From assembly GCA_902797105.1 (NCBI GenBank), contig CADBRL010000029.1:1-37246 (forward strand): DNA of 37,246 nt, in the 5' to 3' direction. This document shows positions 1-7,290 of the stretch, piece after piece; the first letter of the stretch is position 1; each line of letters opens with the position of its first letter. The notes under the pieces are model-generated. The model made no database searches. It was not told the origin of the DNA and saw nothing but the letters and a program-made list of their open reading frames with translations. The translations under genes were made by a program, and so were the position numbers. The stretch is from an uncultured Erysipelotrichaceae bacterium. GTDB taxonomy: Bacteria; Bacillota_I; Bacilli_A; RF39; UBA660.

Positions 1-734
1 TTAAGTTCACTTCTATCTTGAAGCATATTTAAAAAATTCACATATTTTTCATTATCATTAAAATTAATTTCCAAGTAATCACTTGTTTCAGATATTCTAT
101 AAACACTAAATACTTGCCACATTGTATTTTGATATTCGGTTGAAAGCTTAACAACATGATTATTTTTATTGTTATACCAGTTACTTTTAAAAATATTTTT
201 TAAAGAGCCAAACATCGTTCCATCAATTCTACCATGAGCATATAAAATAGTATTTTGATTAAGAGTCTTTAAATCATTTCGATAATCCATAAATACCCAT
301 CCAGCAGAATTATATTTTTTATTAAAATCTTTCTTCAAATAATAAGTATTATTATCAGTTTGTACAAAAGGATAATTTATATTTGTACCACTTACTTGTA
401 TCCATCCCACTATTTCATTATTTTTTTCTTTTAAATTAGTAAAGTCTACATTAATTAAATTCATTTTAATATAATCCCAGTACGGATTTTCTTTTTTTAC
501 CTCTTCCTTTGATGGATTTACTATTTCTGTTTCTGTTGAATCTGTTATTTCTTTTATTTCTACTATTTCATGTATTTCTTCAATCTGTTTTTCAGTATTT
601 TTAGCATCAATTGCCCATCTAATTATATTATAACTAGAAAATAAACTCAAAAATATAAAAAATAATAAAAATAGTACTACAAAATGTTTTTTTAAAATTA
701 ACTTTTTCTTTTTTTTATGATTTTCTATTGTCAT
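1..734 (-). CDS. srtB: Class B sortase, C-terminus beyond window edge
   Basis: A continuous reading frame starts at the ATG at 732-734 and runs off the left edge. About 244 codons are visible. The N-terminus is a Lys-rich stretch followed by one hydrophobic segment (about residues 17-40), as in a type II membrane anchor. An acidic linker follows, then the sortase domain: a VGWIQVSGTNINYPFVQ stretch and the ILYAHGRIDGTMFGSL block, which carries the catalytic His of class B sortases (usual form YGHNMKDGSMFG). The catalytic Cys (TLSTC-type motif) and Arg should lie outside the window. The family cleaves LPXTG-like or NPQTN-like signals and links proteins to peptidoglycan or into pili. It starts 8 nt after the dCMP deaminase stop, so the two are probably cotranscribed. 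No substrate gene is visible nearby. Confidence 0.88.
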   Translation of the reverse strand, partial: MTIENHKKKKKLILKKHFVVLFLLFFIFLSLFSSYNIIRWAIDAKNTEKQIEEIHEIVEIKEITDSTETEIVNPSKEEVKKENPYWDYIKMNLINVDFTNLKEKNNEIVGWIQVSGTNINYPFVQTDNNTYYLKKDFNKKYNSAGWVFMDYRNDLKTLNQNTILYAHGRIDGTMFGSLKNIFKSNWYNNKNNHVVKLSTEYQNTMWQVFSVYRISETSDYLEINFNDNEKYVNFLNMLQDRSEL

Positions 735-742
735 CACTCGCT

Positions 743-1249
743 CTATTTATCTAGTTCAATTTCTATTTTATGACCAATTTTAGTATCTAACTTACGATAA
801 GTAACTCCGCATTCATCAAATAACTTTCTTGATGCAACAAAATTTACTTCATCATGATATTTATCACTTAAATATACAACTTCTTTTATTCCACATTGAA
901 TAATTGCCTTAGCACATTCATTACATGGAAAAAGTGCTACATATATTTTAGAATTTTCTAAATCTCTTTTATTACCACGAAAATTTAATATTGCATTAAG
1001 TTCAGCATGACAAACATATAAATACTTAGTATCAAGCGGAGCACCTTCTCTATCCCAAGGAAAACAATCATCATGAAATCCATTCGGAGCACCATTATAA
1101 CCAATTGATAAAATTCTATTATCATCACTTACAATACAAGCTCCAACTTGTGTTGATGGGTCTTTACTTCTAAGTGCAGATAACTTAGCAATTCCCATGA
1201 AATATTCATCCCATGATAAATAATCAGTCCTTTGTTTCTTTATATCCAT
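743..1249 (-). CDS. Deoxycytidylate (dCMP) deaminase, ComEB type
   Basis: This zinc-dependent cytidine/deoxycytidylate deaminase family protein of 168 residues should convert dCMP to dUMP for dTMP synthesis in the cytoplasm. The zinc site is complete: H81-A-E83 supplies a ligand and the proton-shuttle Glu, and the PCNEC block supplies Cys109 and Cys112. The upstream STQVGACIV and GYNGAPNGF segments (about residues 32-58) are typical of dCMP deaminases and of B. subtilis ComEB. The ATG at 1249 has an AAGGATG ribosome-binding site 6-7 nt upstream. Length matches the family. It lies downstream of hisS, separated by a terminator, and upstream of the sortase. Confidence 0.93.
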   Translation of the reverse strand: MDIKKQRTDYLSWDEYFMGIAKLSALRSKDPSTQVGACIVSDDNRILSIGYNGAPNGFHDDCFPWDREGAPLDTKYLYVCHAELNAILNFRGNKRDLENSKIYVALFPCNECAKAIIQCGIKEVVYLSDKYHDEVNFVASRKLFDECGVTYRKLDTKIGHKIEIELDK

Positions 1250-1288
1250 TTTTTCACATCCTTACTTATATATTGTAACAAATTTTTC

Positions 1289-1319
1289 AAAAAAAAAGAA
1301 GATGTATTACTACAACTTC
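1289..1319 (-). terminator. Rho-independent terminator of hisS
   Basis: On the minus strand GAAGTTGTA and TACATCTTC pair (8 of 9 positions) around a GTAA loop and are followed by nine T. The hairpin overlaps the last codons and stop of hisS. Confidence 0.75.
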
Positions 1320-2605
1320 ACAATTTCTTTAACTTTTTCAGGATTTTTTAAATCAATTTCAAAATTATTTTGATTTATCATATCCTTAACAGTTACTTTA
1401 CCACTTTTAACTTCATCTTCACCAACAATTATTACATATGGGATATTTTCTCTATTAGCAAAGTCTAAACTTTTTTTAAGTTTTCTACTTTTCATTTCTA
1501 TATCAACATTATATCCATAACTTCTTAGGGTATCCGCTAAAGATAAAGCTTCCATGTCAACACCCATTGGAATTATATAAAACTTAATATCTGATGTATT
1601 TTTAAAATCATCTCTTGTTTTAAGAATTTCATAAATTGATGTTAAACCGAAACTAATACCAACTGCAGGATAAACTTCACCATCATTAATATATTCAGTG
1701 ACCATTTTATCATATCTACCGCCGCCACCGATAGAACTTGTTAAATATCCTGACTTATCATATACTTCAAAAACATTACCAGTATAATAATCTTGACCAC
1801 GAGCAAGTGTTAAATCAATTTTACAAATTTCACTAAACCCTAATTTTTCAAGATATCCCTTTAATGTATCAATTTCCTTAATACCTAAAGTAAGTTCTTC
1901 ATTTGAACTATCTTTAAACATATCCTTTATTTTATCAATATCCAATTTAAATAACATAAGAAGTTTATCGATTTGTTCATTTTCTATAGCTATTTCAATT
2001 AAATATGTTCTAAGTTCTGCTTCAGTTATCTTATTCATTTTATCAAGTATTGTTATTACTCTGCTTATTTGTTCTTCACTAACACCAGCTTCTTTTATAA
2101 GACCACGCATTAAATTTCTATTATTATATTTAATTATAATATCAATACCCAACTTTTTAAAAGCATTAATATATAAACTTAAAAGTTCTGCTTCAATAAA
2201 TTGACCTTCAATACCTACAACATCTGCATCACATTGTGTAAATTCTCTATCTCTACCAACTTTAACTGGGCCATCTCTAAATACTTTAGCTATTTCATAT
2301 CTTTTAAATGGCATTGATATATTGTTCTTATTTAGAGCAATAAACTTAGCAAATGGTACAGTTAAATCGTATCTTAATCCAAGTTCTCTTCCTCCTTGGT
2401 CACTTAACTTATAGATTTCTTTAAGTAAATCATTATTTTCATCATACTTATCTACTAGCATATCTAAGTAGCATAAAATCGGAGTTTCAATTGAACCATA
2501 ACCATATTCCATAAAAGTTTCTTTAAGTACTCCATTAATATAATTTCTAATTTTTTGTTCTTTAGGTAAAAAATCATAACCACCTTTTACATTTTGAATT
2601 TTCAT
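1310..2605 (-). CDS. hisS: Histidyl-tRNA synthetase
   Basis: A class II aminoacyl-tRNA synthetase that charges tRNA-His with histidine, 431 residues and complete. Motif 2 is at about residues 102-126 (VFRDGPVKVGRDREFTQCD). The two histidine-specific signatures are LARGQDYYTG at 267-276 and GGGGRYD at 293-299. The C-terminal anticodon-binding domain begins around residue 340. The ATG has a GAGG ribosome-binding site 6 nt upstream. Expression appears to be controlled by the upstream region 2639-2837, which carries a promoter, a His-rich leader peptide and a terminator with a competing antiterminator. No HisZ-like shortening is seen, and both histidine motifs are intact, so this is the true synthetase. 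Confidence 0.97.
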   Translation of the reverse strand: MKIQNVKGGYDFLPKEQKIRNYINGVLKETFMEYGYGSIETPILCYLDMLVDKYDENNDLLKEIYKLSDQGGRELGLRYDLTVPFAKFIALNKNNISMPFKRYEIAKVFRDGPVKVGRDREFTQCDADVVGIEGQFIEAELLSLYINAFKKLGIDIIIKYNNRNLMRGLIKEAGVSEEQISRVITILDKMNKITEAELRTYLIEIAIENEQIDKLLMLFKLDIDKIKDMFKDSSNEELTLGIKEIDTLKGYLEKLGFSEICKIDLTLARGQDYYTGNVFEVYDKSGYLTSSIGGGGRYDKMVTEYINDGEVYPAVGISFGLTSIYEILKTRDDFKNTSDIKFYIIPMGVDMEALSLADTLRSYGYNVDIEMKSRKLKKSLDFANRENIPYVIIVGEDEVKSGKVTVKDMINQNNFEIDLKNPEKVKEIVKL

Positions 2606-2638
2606 ATTTTCCTCAATCCTTCCTTATAATAATTATTT

Positions 2639-2672
2639 AAAAAAGCTATACAAGTAGTTACTTGTATAGCTT
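2639..2672 (-). terminator. Attenuator terminator in hisS leader
   Basis: AAGCTATACAAG pairs perfectly with CTTGTATAGCTT (12 bp, 6-nt loop) and is followed by a short T-run on the minus strand. It lies between the leader peptide and hisS. Its 5' arm can instead pair with the sequence at 2676-2686, so termination is predicted to be conditional. Confidence 0.85.
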
Positions 2673-2736
2673 AAAATATACAAGCACTACAATAAGCACT
2701 TGTATTTACAACCTTTAATGTCGTAAGTCCAAGTGC
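2673..2736 (-). promoter_or_regulatory. Mutually exclusive pairing segments of the hisS attenuator
   Basis: Read on the minus strand, segment A (GCACTTG, 2736-2730, inside leader codons 15-17) can pair with B (CAAGTGC, 2702-2696). B, within ATACAAGTGCT at 2705-2695, can pair with C (AGTGCTTGTAT, 2688-2678; 11 pairs including two G-U). C, as TGCTTGTATA, can pair with the 5' arm of the terminator (TATACAAGTA, 10 pairs including one G-U). So A:B plus C:D would prevent termination, while B:C frees D for the terminator hairpin. The B:C wobble pairs exist only on the minus-strand RNA; the plus strand has C-A mismatches there, which fits transcription in this direction. Pairings are seen by eye; the switch itself is inferred. 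Confidence 0.7.
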
Positions 2737-2780
2737 ATGATTTTATGATGATGAACTATTCTTTCTAAATATTCTTTCAT
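2715..2780 (-). CDS. Histidine-rich leader peptide of hisS
   Basis: A 21-codon ORF starts at ATG 2780 and ends with TAA at 2715. Five of the 21 residues are histidine: codons 10, 11 and 12 in a row, then 16 and 21. A ribosome-binding site (GAAAGGAA) lies 6-7 nt before the ATG, and a near-consensus promoter lies just upstream. The ORF is followed by overlapping alternative hairpins and a terminator before hisS. This is the arrangement of amino-acid biosynthesis attenuators (E. coli hisL, trpL) and of the synthetase operon pheST with its Phe-rich leader. Shortage of charged tRNA-His would stall ribosomes at the His run and alter downstream folding. It is too short for ordinary gene callers. Confidence 0.85.
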   Translation of the reverse strand: MKEYLERIVHHHKIMHLDLRH

Positions 2781-2807
2781 AAAATACATTCCTTTCAAAG
2801 CAAGTAC

Positions 2808-2837
2808 ATTATAACACAACTATATTATATTTGTCAA
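2808..2837 (-). promoter_or_regulatory. Sigma-A promoter of the hisS leader
   Basis: On the minus strand a perfect -35 TTGACA (2837-2832), an 18-nt spacer and a perfect -10 TATAAT (2813-2808). The predicted start near 2801 lies about 20 nt upstream of the leader-peptide ATG. Confidence 0.9.
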
Positions 2838-2880
2838 AACCTATATCAATATTCTAAGATTTTTAAAATATATAATCAAC

Positions 2881-2945
2881 AAAAAAATGCTTATTTGTCA
2901 TTATAAATGTTCAAATAAACATTAACACAAAAAACAAGTAAGCAT
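2881..2945 (-). terminator. Large stem-loop with T-run, likely terminator
   Basis: On the minus strand ATGCTTACTTGT (2945-2934) pairs with ACAAATAAGCAT (2898-2887) over 12 positions with one C-A mismatch and is followed by T6-T7. The enclosed sequence has its own hairpin, AATGTT/AACATT (2906-2923). It probably ends transcripts coming from sigE or the candidate small RNA. A separate 8-9 bp hairpin (ATATGAAA/TTTCATAT, 2980-3000) lies just upstream without a T-run. Nothing else is recognised between 2838 and 3047. Confidence 0.55.
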
Positions 2946-3047
2946 CTGACATACTAAAATCAAATATTCTTTTTTTATTATATGAAATTTGTTTTCATAT
3001 ATACTTCTATCTTATTTTAATTCAAATTTCAAGCCACAAATTTTACC

Positions 3048-3139
3048 AAAAAAAATAAAGCCTACTCTATAAGCTCTATTTTTAAGTGAATTGGAAACCA
3101 ATTTCACACTATCCCTTTTATTCTAGCTACTGCTAGCTT
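3048..3139 (-). ncRNA. Candidate small structured RNA downstream of sigE
   Basis: A transcript of about 90 nt is predicted from the promoter at 3146-3174 to a T8 run at 3055-3048. No ORF of note is present. Minus-strand structure by eye: CTAGC-AGTA-GCTAG near the 5' end, a central hairpin GTGAAATTGG/CCAATTCAC with one bulged base, and a possible closing helix between the 5' AAGCTA and the 3' TAGGCTT with a bulged G. The helix before the T-run is weak, so it may simply be part of the sigE 3' region. It lacks the tmRNA, SRP GGAA-loop and T-box (AGGGTGG) hallmarks. I do not recognise the family. Confidence 0.35.
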
Positions 3140-3145
3140 AATTAA

Positions 3146-3174
3146 ATTATATGCTATAAATTTTTACTTTGCAA
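3146..3174 (-). promoter_or_regulatory. Promoter of the candidate small RNA
   Basis: Minus strand -35 TTGCAA (3174-3169), 17-nt spacer, -10 TATAAT (3151-3146). It lies 35-63 nt beyond the sigE stop codon with no gene directly downstream; the next coding start is the leader peptide at 2780. Confidence 0.6.
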
Positions 3175-3208
3175 TATATTTTACACATATATTTACAATA
3201 TCTTTACA

Positions 3209-3892
3209 TTATCTAATCATAACTTGTTTTAATTTTCTAACCACTTTCTTTTCAATTCTTGAAATATAAGATTGGCTTATCCCTAGCATTTCTGCTACTT
3301 CTTTCTGAGTATATTCCTTAGTATTATTAAGACCATATCTAAGTGTCATTATCTCTTTATCTCTATCAGGAAGGCCTTCAATTTCTTTACATAAAACCTC
3401 TTTATCCACTTGTTTTTCATATTCATTTGGTACTAAATCTATCTCTGTACCTAAGATATCTTCAAGATGAAGTTCATTGCCTTCGGCATCGTAATTTAAA
3501 GCATCTTCAAGTGATACTTCTGCTCTTTTTCTTTTATTTTTTCTTAAAAACATTAATATTTCATTAGAGATACATCTTGATGCATAAGTAGCAAGTTTAA
3601 TATTTTTATCAATCTTATAAGTATTTATACCTTTGATAAGTCCGATCGAACCTATACTTACTAAGTCTTCAATATCATAAGTGGTATTTTCATACTTTTT
3701 AGCTAAGAAAACAACTAATCTTAAGTTATGTTCAATTAAGACATTTCTAGCTTCCTCATCACCAGCTTTGGCTTTAATTAAATAAGCAAGTTCTTCATCT
3801 TTGGAAAGTGGTGGTGGTAATTTATCGGTTGCCCCCACAAAAAAAACTTCATTGTACTTACTAAATAACCATTCAATTATTTTTCTAAACAT
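3209..3892 (-). CDS. sigE: Sporulation sigma factor SigE (pro-sigma-E)
   Basis: A sigma-70 family factor of 227 residues that directs early mother-cell gene expression in sporulation. Residues 1 to about 20 form an amphipathic pro-sequence ending at EVFFVG, as in B. subtilis pro-sigma-E (DEVYYIGG), followed by the diagnostic LPPPLSKDEE segment. Region 2 (about 50-120) contains LRLVVFLAKKYENT and KLATYASRCISNEILMFLR. Region 4 ends with the helix-turn-helix YTQKEVAEMLGISQSYISRIEK (split here around residues 194-215). The start overlaps the end of spoIIGA by 16 nt, so the protease and its substrate are translationally coupled. In many spore formers sigG follows sigE. Here it does not; the gene is followed by structured non-coding DNA and hisS. 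Confidence 0.96.
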   Translation of the reverse strand: MFRKIIEWLFSKYNEVFFVGATDKLPPPLSKDEELAYLIKAKAGDEEARNVLIEHNLRLVVFLAKKYENTTYDIEDLVSIGSIGLIKGINTYKIDKNIKLATYASRCISNEILMFLRKNKRKRAEVSLEDALNYDAEGNELHLEDILGTEIDLVPNEYEKQVDKEVLCKEIEGLPDRDKEIMTLRYGLNNTKEYTQKEVAEMLGISQSYISRIEKKVVRKLKQVMIR

Positions 3893-4680
3893 ATATCCTC
3901 CATTAATTTATAATTAAGTAAAACATCTGCACCATTTAAGTTAAACTCATCATTACTAATGCCCACTAGATAATTAGTAAATATTTGATTATTAACTTTT
4001 AAATATTTAATTTTAAAACATTCAATTAATCCATATTTATTTAAGGCTTTATAAGGAACATACATCGGACTACGAATATTTATATAACTTGATAATAATT
4101 TCTTTGACATAATAATTACATATTTTTTAGTAACTGGGTCTTTAAGATTATTACCAGAGTCAATAAATCCTGTAGAATTTAAAACTTTACCATTATTAAA
4201 TACTATTTCAACATTACAATTAAAATTATATGATGATTTGTACTTTTTATGCTCATAAATATATAAGCCAAGTATAATCGGTCCAAGTATTAAAAGAAGC
4301 AAATAATTTATACTTAAACCATCAAAATAAAAAATTAAGCCTTCTCTTTTATAACTAAATTCAATATCTAAAAGATAAAGAAAACCACCTAGAATAACAC
4401 TACACATGTATAAATAAAGTAAATTAGTAAAGGTATACTTAATATTTTTAAATTTAAATGCCACAAGAACCATAATGACACTAACAAGTATTTTAAGTAA
4501 AAATAAAATAAATTTATTAAAAGGTAAAAACAAAATAATAAGGGACAAAGCACCAATGATACTGGCTGAAATAAGTCTTACAAAATTTTTATGTCTTTTA
4601 AGTGTTATATCTATTGTCATAAGGAGTAGTAAATCATAGATAAAATTTAGCATAAAAACTAAGTCCAAGTATATCTTCAT
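3877..4680 (-). CDS. spoIIGA: Sigma-E processing peptidase SpoIIGA
   Basis: A membrane-embedded aspartic protease that cleaves the pro-sequence of SigE at the forespore septum. The open frame extends to 4743, but I choose ATG 4680 (267 residues). It gives the family N-terminus (MKIYLD followed by a membrane segment), has a GGTGA ribosome-binding site, and the upstream codons overlap the ftsZ terminator and the promoter. About five membrane segments fill residues 1-140. The protease domain follows with the active-site motif FIDSGNNLKDPVT (catalytic Asp174). It is somewhat shorter than the B. subtilis protein of about 309 residues. It overlaps sigE by 16 nt. Confidence 0.93.
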   Translation of the reverse strand: MKIYLDLVFMLNFIYDLLLLMTIDITLKRHKNFVRLISASIIGALSLIILFLPFNKFILFLLKILVSVIMVLVAFKFKNIKYTFTNLLYLYMCSVILGGFLYLLDIEFSYKREGLIFYFDGLSINYLLLLILGPIILGLYIYEHKKYKSSYNFNCNVEIVFNNGKVLNSTGFIDSGNNLKDPVTKKYVIIMSKKLLSSYINIRSPMYVPYKALNKYGLIECFKIKYLKVNNQIFTNYLVGISNDEFNLNGADVLLNYKLMEDICLEK

Positions 4681-4696
4681 TTTTATCACCAAAATC

Positions 4697-4740
4697 ATTA
4701 TACAAAAAAAAGCAACAATAATTTGTTGCTTTTTGTCGAA
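4697..4740 (-). promoter_or_regulatory. spoIIG promoter with Spo0A box
   Basis: A -10 element TATAAT is at 4702-4697 on the minus strand. A perfect 0A box, TTTTGTCGAA with core TGTCGAA, is at 4734-4740 on the plus strand. With a start near 4690 this places the box at about -44 to -50, close to the activator position at B. subtilis spoIIG. No good -35 hexamer sits at 16-18 nt from the -10, which fits activator dependence. The stretch in between is the ftsZ terminator hairpin. Confidence 0.7.
4704..4730 (-). terminator. Terminator of ftsAZ
   Basis: AGCAACA pairs with TGTTGCT around a 6-nt loop and is followed by T7 on the minus strand. It begins about 22 nt after the ftsZ stop and separates division from sporulation transcription. 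Confidence 0.85.
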
Positions 4741-4752
4741 CACATTTAATTT

Positions 4753-5814
4753 TTAATAATTATCGCTTCTTAAAAATGGTGGAATTTCATATTCATCGTC
4801 TACTTCAGGAGTTTGTCTTCTTTTTTGAACATGTACTTCATCACTAAATAACGCTTCTTCCCCAACTTCATCATCAAATCCTGTAGCTATTACTGTAACA
4901 ATAACTTCATCAGTTAAATTGTCATTCTTTATAGCACCGAAGATTATATTTATATCTGAGTTTGCTGCTTCTCTGACAGTTTCTACAGCATCTTCAATTT
5001 CAAATAATGTAAGATTTTTACCACCAGTTACGTTAACAATTGCATTTGTTGCACCTTCAATAGTTGCTTCCAAAAGTGAATTGGATACTGCTTGTCTAGC
5101 AGCTTCAATTGCTCTATTTTCACCAGCATTACATCCAATACCAATAATTGCTGTACCACTTTTTTCCATAACTGTCTTAACATCCGCAAAGTCTAGGTTG
5201 ATAACTCCAGTAACAGCAATTAAGTCTGAGATTGATTGAACACCTCTGTGAAGTACATTATCTACTTCTTTAAATGCATCTTCAAAACTTGTAGTTTTAT
5301 CAATTAATTCTCTTAATCTATCATTAGGTATAATAATTAAACTATCAACATGAGTTCTAAGTTCTTCAAGTCCTACTAAAGCATTTTCCATTCTCTTTTT
5401 GCCTTCAAATCTAAATGGTTTAGTAACTATACCAACTGTTAAAGCTCCCATATTTTGAGCAATTTCAGCAATAATTGGAGCAGCACCAGTACCAGTACCT
5501 CCACCAAGTCCACAAGCAACAAATACCATATCTGCTCCTTGCAATGCATCTTCTAATTCATTTTTACTTTCTAGAGCAGCACTTCTACCAACTTCTGGGT
5601 TAGCTCCAGCACCTCTTCCTCCAGTAATATTTTTACCTATTTGTATTTTATTTTGACATAAAGAAGCATTTAAAACTTGTAAGTCTGTATTTACTACATA
5701 AAATTCAACACTTTTAACTCCTTCTTCAATCATTCGGTTTACTGCGTTACATCCGCCGCCGCCTACGCCAACAACTTTAATCTTGGCTATTTGATCCATC
5801 TGTAATCCATTCAT
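4753..5814 (-). CDS. ftsZ: Cell division protein FtsZ
   Basis: The tubulin-like GTPase that forms the division ring, 353 residues. The nucleotide-binding signature GGGTGTG is at about residues 104-110, preceded by VVGVGGGGCNAVNRM (14-28) and NTDLQVL. The T7 synergy loop NLDFAD (206-211) with catalytic Asp residues is intact. A short acidic linker leads to the conserved C-terminal peptide EIPPFLR (about 343-349), the docking site for FtsA, SepF and similar partners. The ATG at 5814 follows a GGGAG ribosome-binding site and lies 15 nt after the ftsA stop. The terminator at 4704-4730 ends the unit. Confidence 0.98.
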   Translation of the reverse strand: MNGLQMDQIAKIKVVGVGGGGCNAVNRMIEEGVKSVEFYVVNTDLQVLNASLCQNKIQIGKNITGGRGAGANPEVGRSAALESKNELEDALQGADMVFVACGLGGGTGTGAAPIIAEIAQNMGALTVGIVTKPFRFEGKKRMENALVGLEELRTHVDSLIIIPNDRLRELIDKTTSFEDAFKEVDNVLHRGVQSISDLIAVTGVINLDFADVKTVMEKSGTAIIGIGCNAGENRAIEAARQAVSNSLLEATIEGATNAIVNVTGGKNLTLFEIEDAVETVREAANSDINIIFGAIKNDNLTDEVIVTVIATGFDDEVGEEALFSDEVHVQKRRQTPEVDDEYEIPPFLRSDNY

Positions 5815-5829
5815 AATTCATTCTCCCAT

Positions 5830-7071
5830 CTAGTTATCAAAAAAGTATCCAAATAATTTACCTAATAAGGAATCATCTGAAATATTAACCTTTTTATGTA
5901 TTCCACTTAATTCTTCTTGTTCATCAATATTAAATATTGAAAAATCCCTATTTCTTAATTTTAACCTACTATCATAATACTTTATTAACCCTACTCCAGT
6001 AGCATATTTATTATGTCTAGCTCCAATTTCTGTAACAACTCCTAACGTAGCATCTTTAAAAATATAATCCATTATACTTTTAAAATCTGCCATTTCTGTT
6101 ACTCCCCCTGTAACAATTATATAACTAATTTCCTTTTTTGTTAAGAGATTTATTTGTTTTTTTGCTAAATTTAGCAATTCTTCTAATCTTCCCATGACAA
6201 TTTCACTGGCATCATACTGATTTATCTTAATTTTATCACCATTTTTATTTTCTAAAATTACTGATTCATTAGGTTGAGCATTAGTTTTATTAGCAAGAGC
6301 AATTGATTCTTTTAAGTAAAGAGCATCATTCCTACTTATTTTATATACATAACCTAAATCATAATCAATAGCCTCTCCCCCCATATCAATAGCTTCTGAA
6401 CCAGTAAGTATACCTTTGTTAAATATAGCAACTGTTGTTTTAGAAGCACCAATATTTATTACAGCCCCTACTTCTTCACTATTTTTACTATTTTTAAATT
6501 CATAATAGTCACCAATAGGTCCAACTGTAACATCAACTACTGTAACTCCTATTTTTTCCAAACATTTAATTATAGAATTTACATTTTTCTTTGGCACTGT
6601 TGCCACAACTACTTTTACTTTTAATTTTTCTGCATGCATATGAAGTGGATTATTCGTTACACTACTATCATCTATTAAAAACTTAGTAGGTAAAAGTCCA
6701 ACTATTTCTCTATTATCCATAACTTTATTACATACAGCAGTTTGCATTGACTTAATAATATCTGCACCAGTTACTATATGTTCTTCATTTGTAATAGAAG
6801 CATAACCTTCACTTAAGAAACATTCTAAATCATTTGTTGGACAACTAACAATTACTTTGGTTATCTTAAGACCAATTTGTTCTTCACCTTTTTTAAAAAC
6901 ATCGCTTAAGGCTTCAATAGCACTTTCAGGGTTTACAACAAAACCTTTTTTTATGCCACGAGATGGTGTGTCTACACATGCTAAAATATTTAGTTTATTA
7001 CGCATTATTTCGCCCACTACAAGTTTAATAGTGTAACTACCGATATCTAAACTAGCTATTATCTTTCGCAT
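5830..7071 (-). CDS. ftsA: Cell division protein FtsA
   Basis: An actin-like ATPase that anchors FtsZ to the membrane. I choose ATG 7071 (MRKIIASLDIGSYTIKLVV, 413 residues) instead of the longer frame to 7128. An AGGAG ribosome-binding site sits 9 nt upstream, and the longer version would overlap the promoter. Phosphate-binding loops are visible as DIGSYTIK near the N-terminus and AVINIGASKTTVAIF in the middle, with an adenosine loop YIIVTGGVTEM near residue 320. The C-terminal SLLGKLFGYFFDN is an amphipathic membrane-targeting helix. It is the first gene of ftsA-ftsZ and is transcribed divergently from rnjA. Confidence 0.96.
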   Translation of the reverse strand: MRKIIASLDIGSYTIKLVVGEIMRNKLNILACVDTPSRGIKKGFVVNPESAIEALSDVFKKGEEQIGLKITKVIVSCPTNDLECFLSEGYASITNEEHIVTGADIIKSMQTAVCNKVMDNREIVGLLPTKFLIDDSSVTNNPLHMHAEKLKVKVVVATVPKKNVNSIIKCLEKIGVTVVDVTVGPIGDYYEFKNSKNSEEVGAVINIGASKTTVAIFNKGILTGSEAIDMGGEAIDYDLGYVYKISRNDALYLKESIALANKTNAQPNESVILENKNGDKIKINQYDASEIVMGRLEELLNLAKKQINLLTKKEISYIIVTGGVTEMADFKSIMDYIFKDATLGVVTEIGARHNKYATGVGLIKYYDSRLKLRNRDFSIFNIDEQEELSGIHKKVNISDDSLLGKLFGYFFDN

Positions 7072-7099
7072 GCAAACATCTCCTATTACCTTATAACTA

Positions 7100-7128
7100 A
7101 TTATATCTAAAAACAAGCTTACATGCAA
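7100..7128 (-). promoter_or_regulatory. Promoter of ftsAZ
   Basis: Minus strand -35 TTGCAT (7128-7123), 17-nt spacer, -10 TATAAT (7105-7100), about 30 nt before the chosen ftsA start. Confidence 0.75.
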
Positions 7129-7180
7129 GTGCTTTATAACACTTTTTTATAAACATTTTGTGATAAGACTAAGCCCCAAA

Positions 7181-7193
7181 TGTAAAATTTACA
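7181..7193. promoter_or_regulatory. Palindrome between divergent ftsA and rnjA promoters
   Basis: TGTAAAATTTACA is a perfect 13-bp dyad lying between the two -35 elements, 8 nt upstream of the rnjA -35. It could be an operator. In AT-rich DNA it could also be chance. Confidence 0.25.
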
Positions 7194-7201
7194 AAGAATT
7201 A

Positions 7202-7230
7202 TAGACAAATGCCGTTTTTTTTGATATAAT
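7202..7230 (+). promoter_or_regulatory. Promoter of rnjA
   Basis: -35 TAGACA (7202-7207), 17-nt spacer, -10 TATAAT (7225-7230). It leaves a leader of about 50 nt before the rnjA start. Confidence 0.75.
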
Positions 7231-7290
7231 TAATCCAGTTCAGTAACTTTATGAATTAATTTAATTTTTAAGAAAGAAGGAATTTTTTGA

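Noticed and set aside
2606..3208. T-box riboswitch upstream of hisS
   Set aside because: No AGGGTGGNACCGCG-type antiterminator bulge is present; the leader peptide and alternative hairpins explain the region better.
3343..3567. Plus-strand ORF opposite sigE, and similar opposite-strand frames within other genes
   Set aside because: They are low-complexity Leu/Phe/Ser frames antisense to well-identified genes, without ribosome-binding sites.
4681..4743. Extended N-terminus of SpoIIGA (21 extra codons)
   Set aside because: It would cover the ftsZ terminator and the promoter; the family starts at MKIYLD, which has its own ribosome-binding site.
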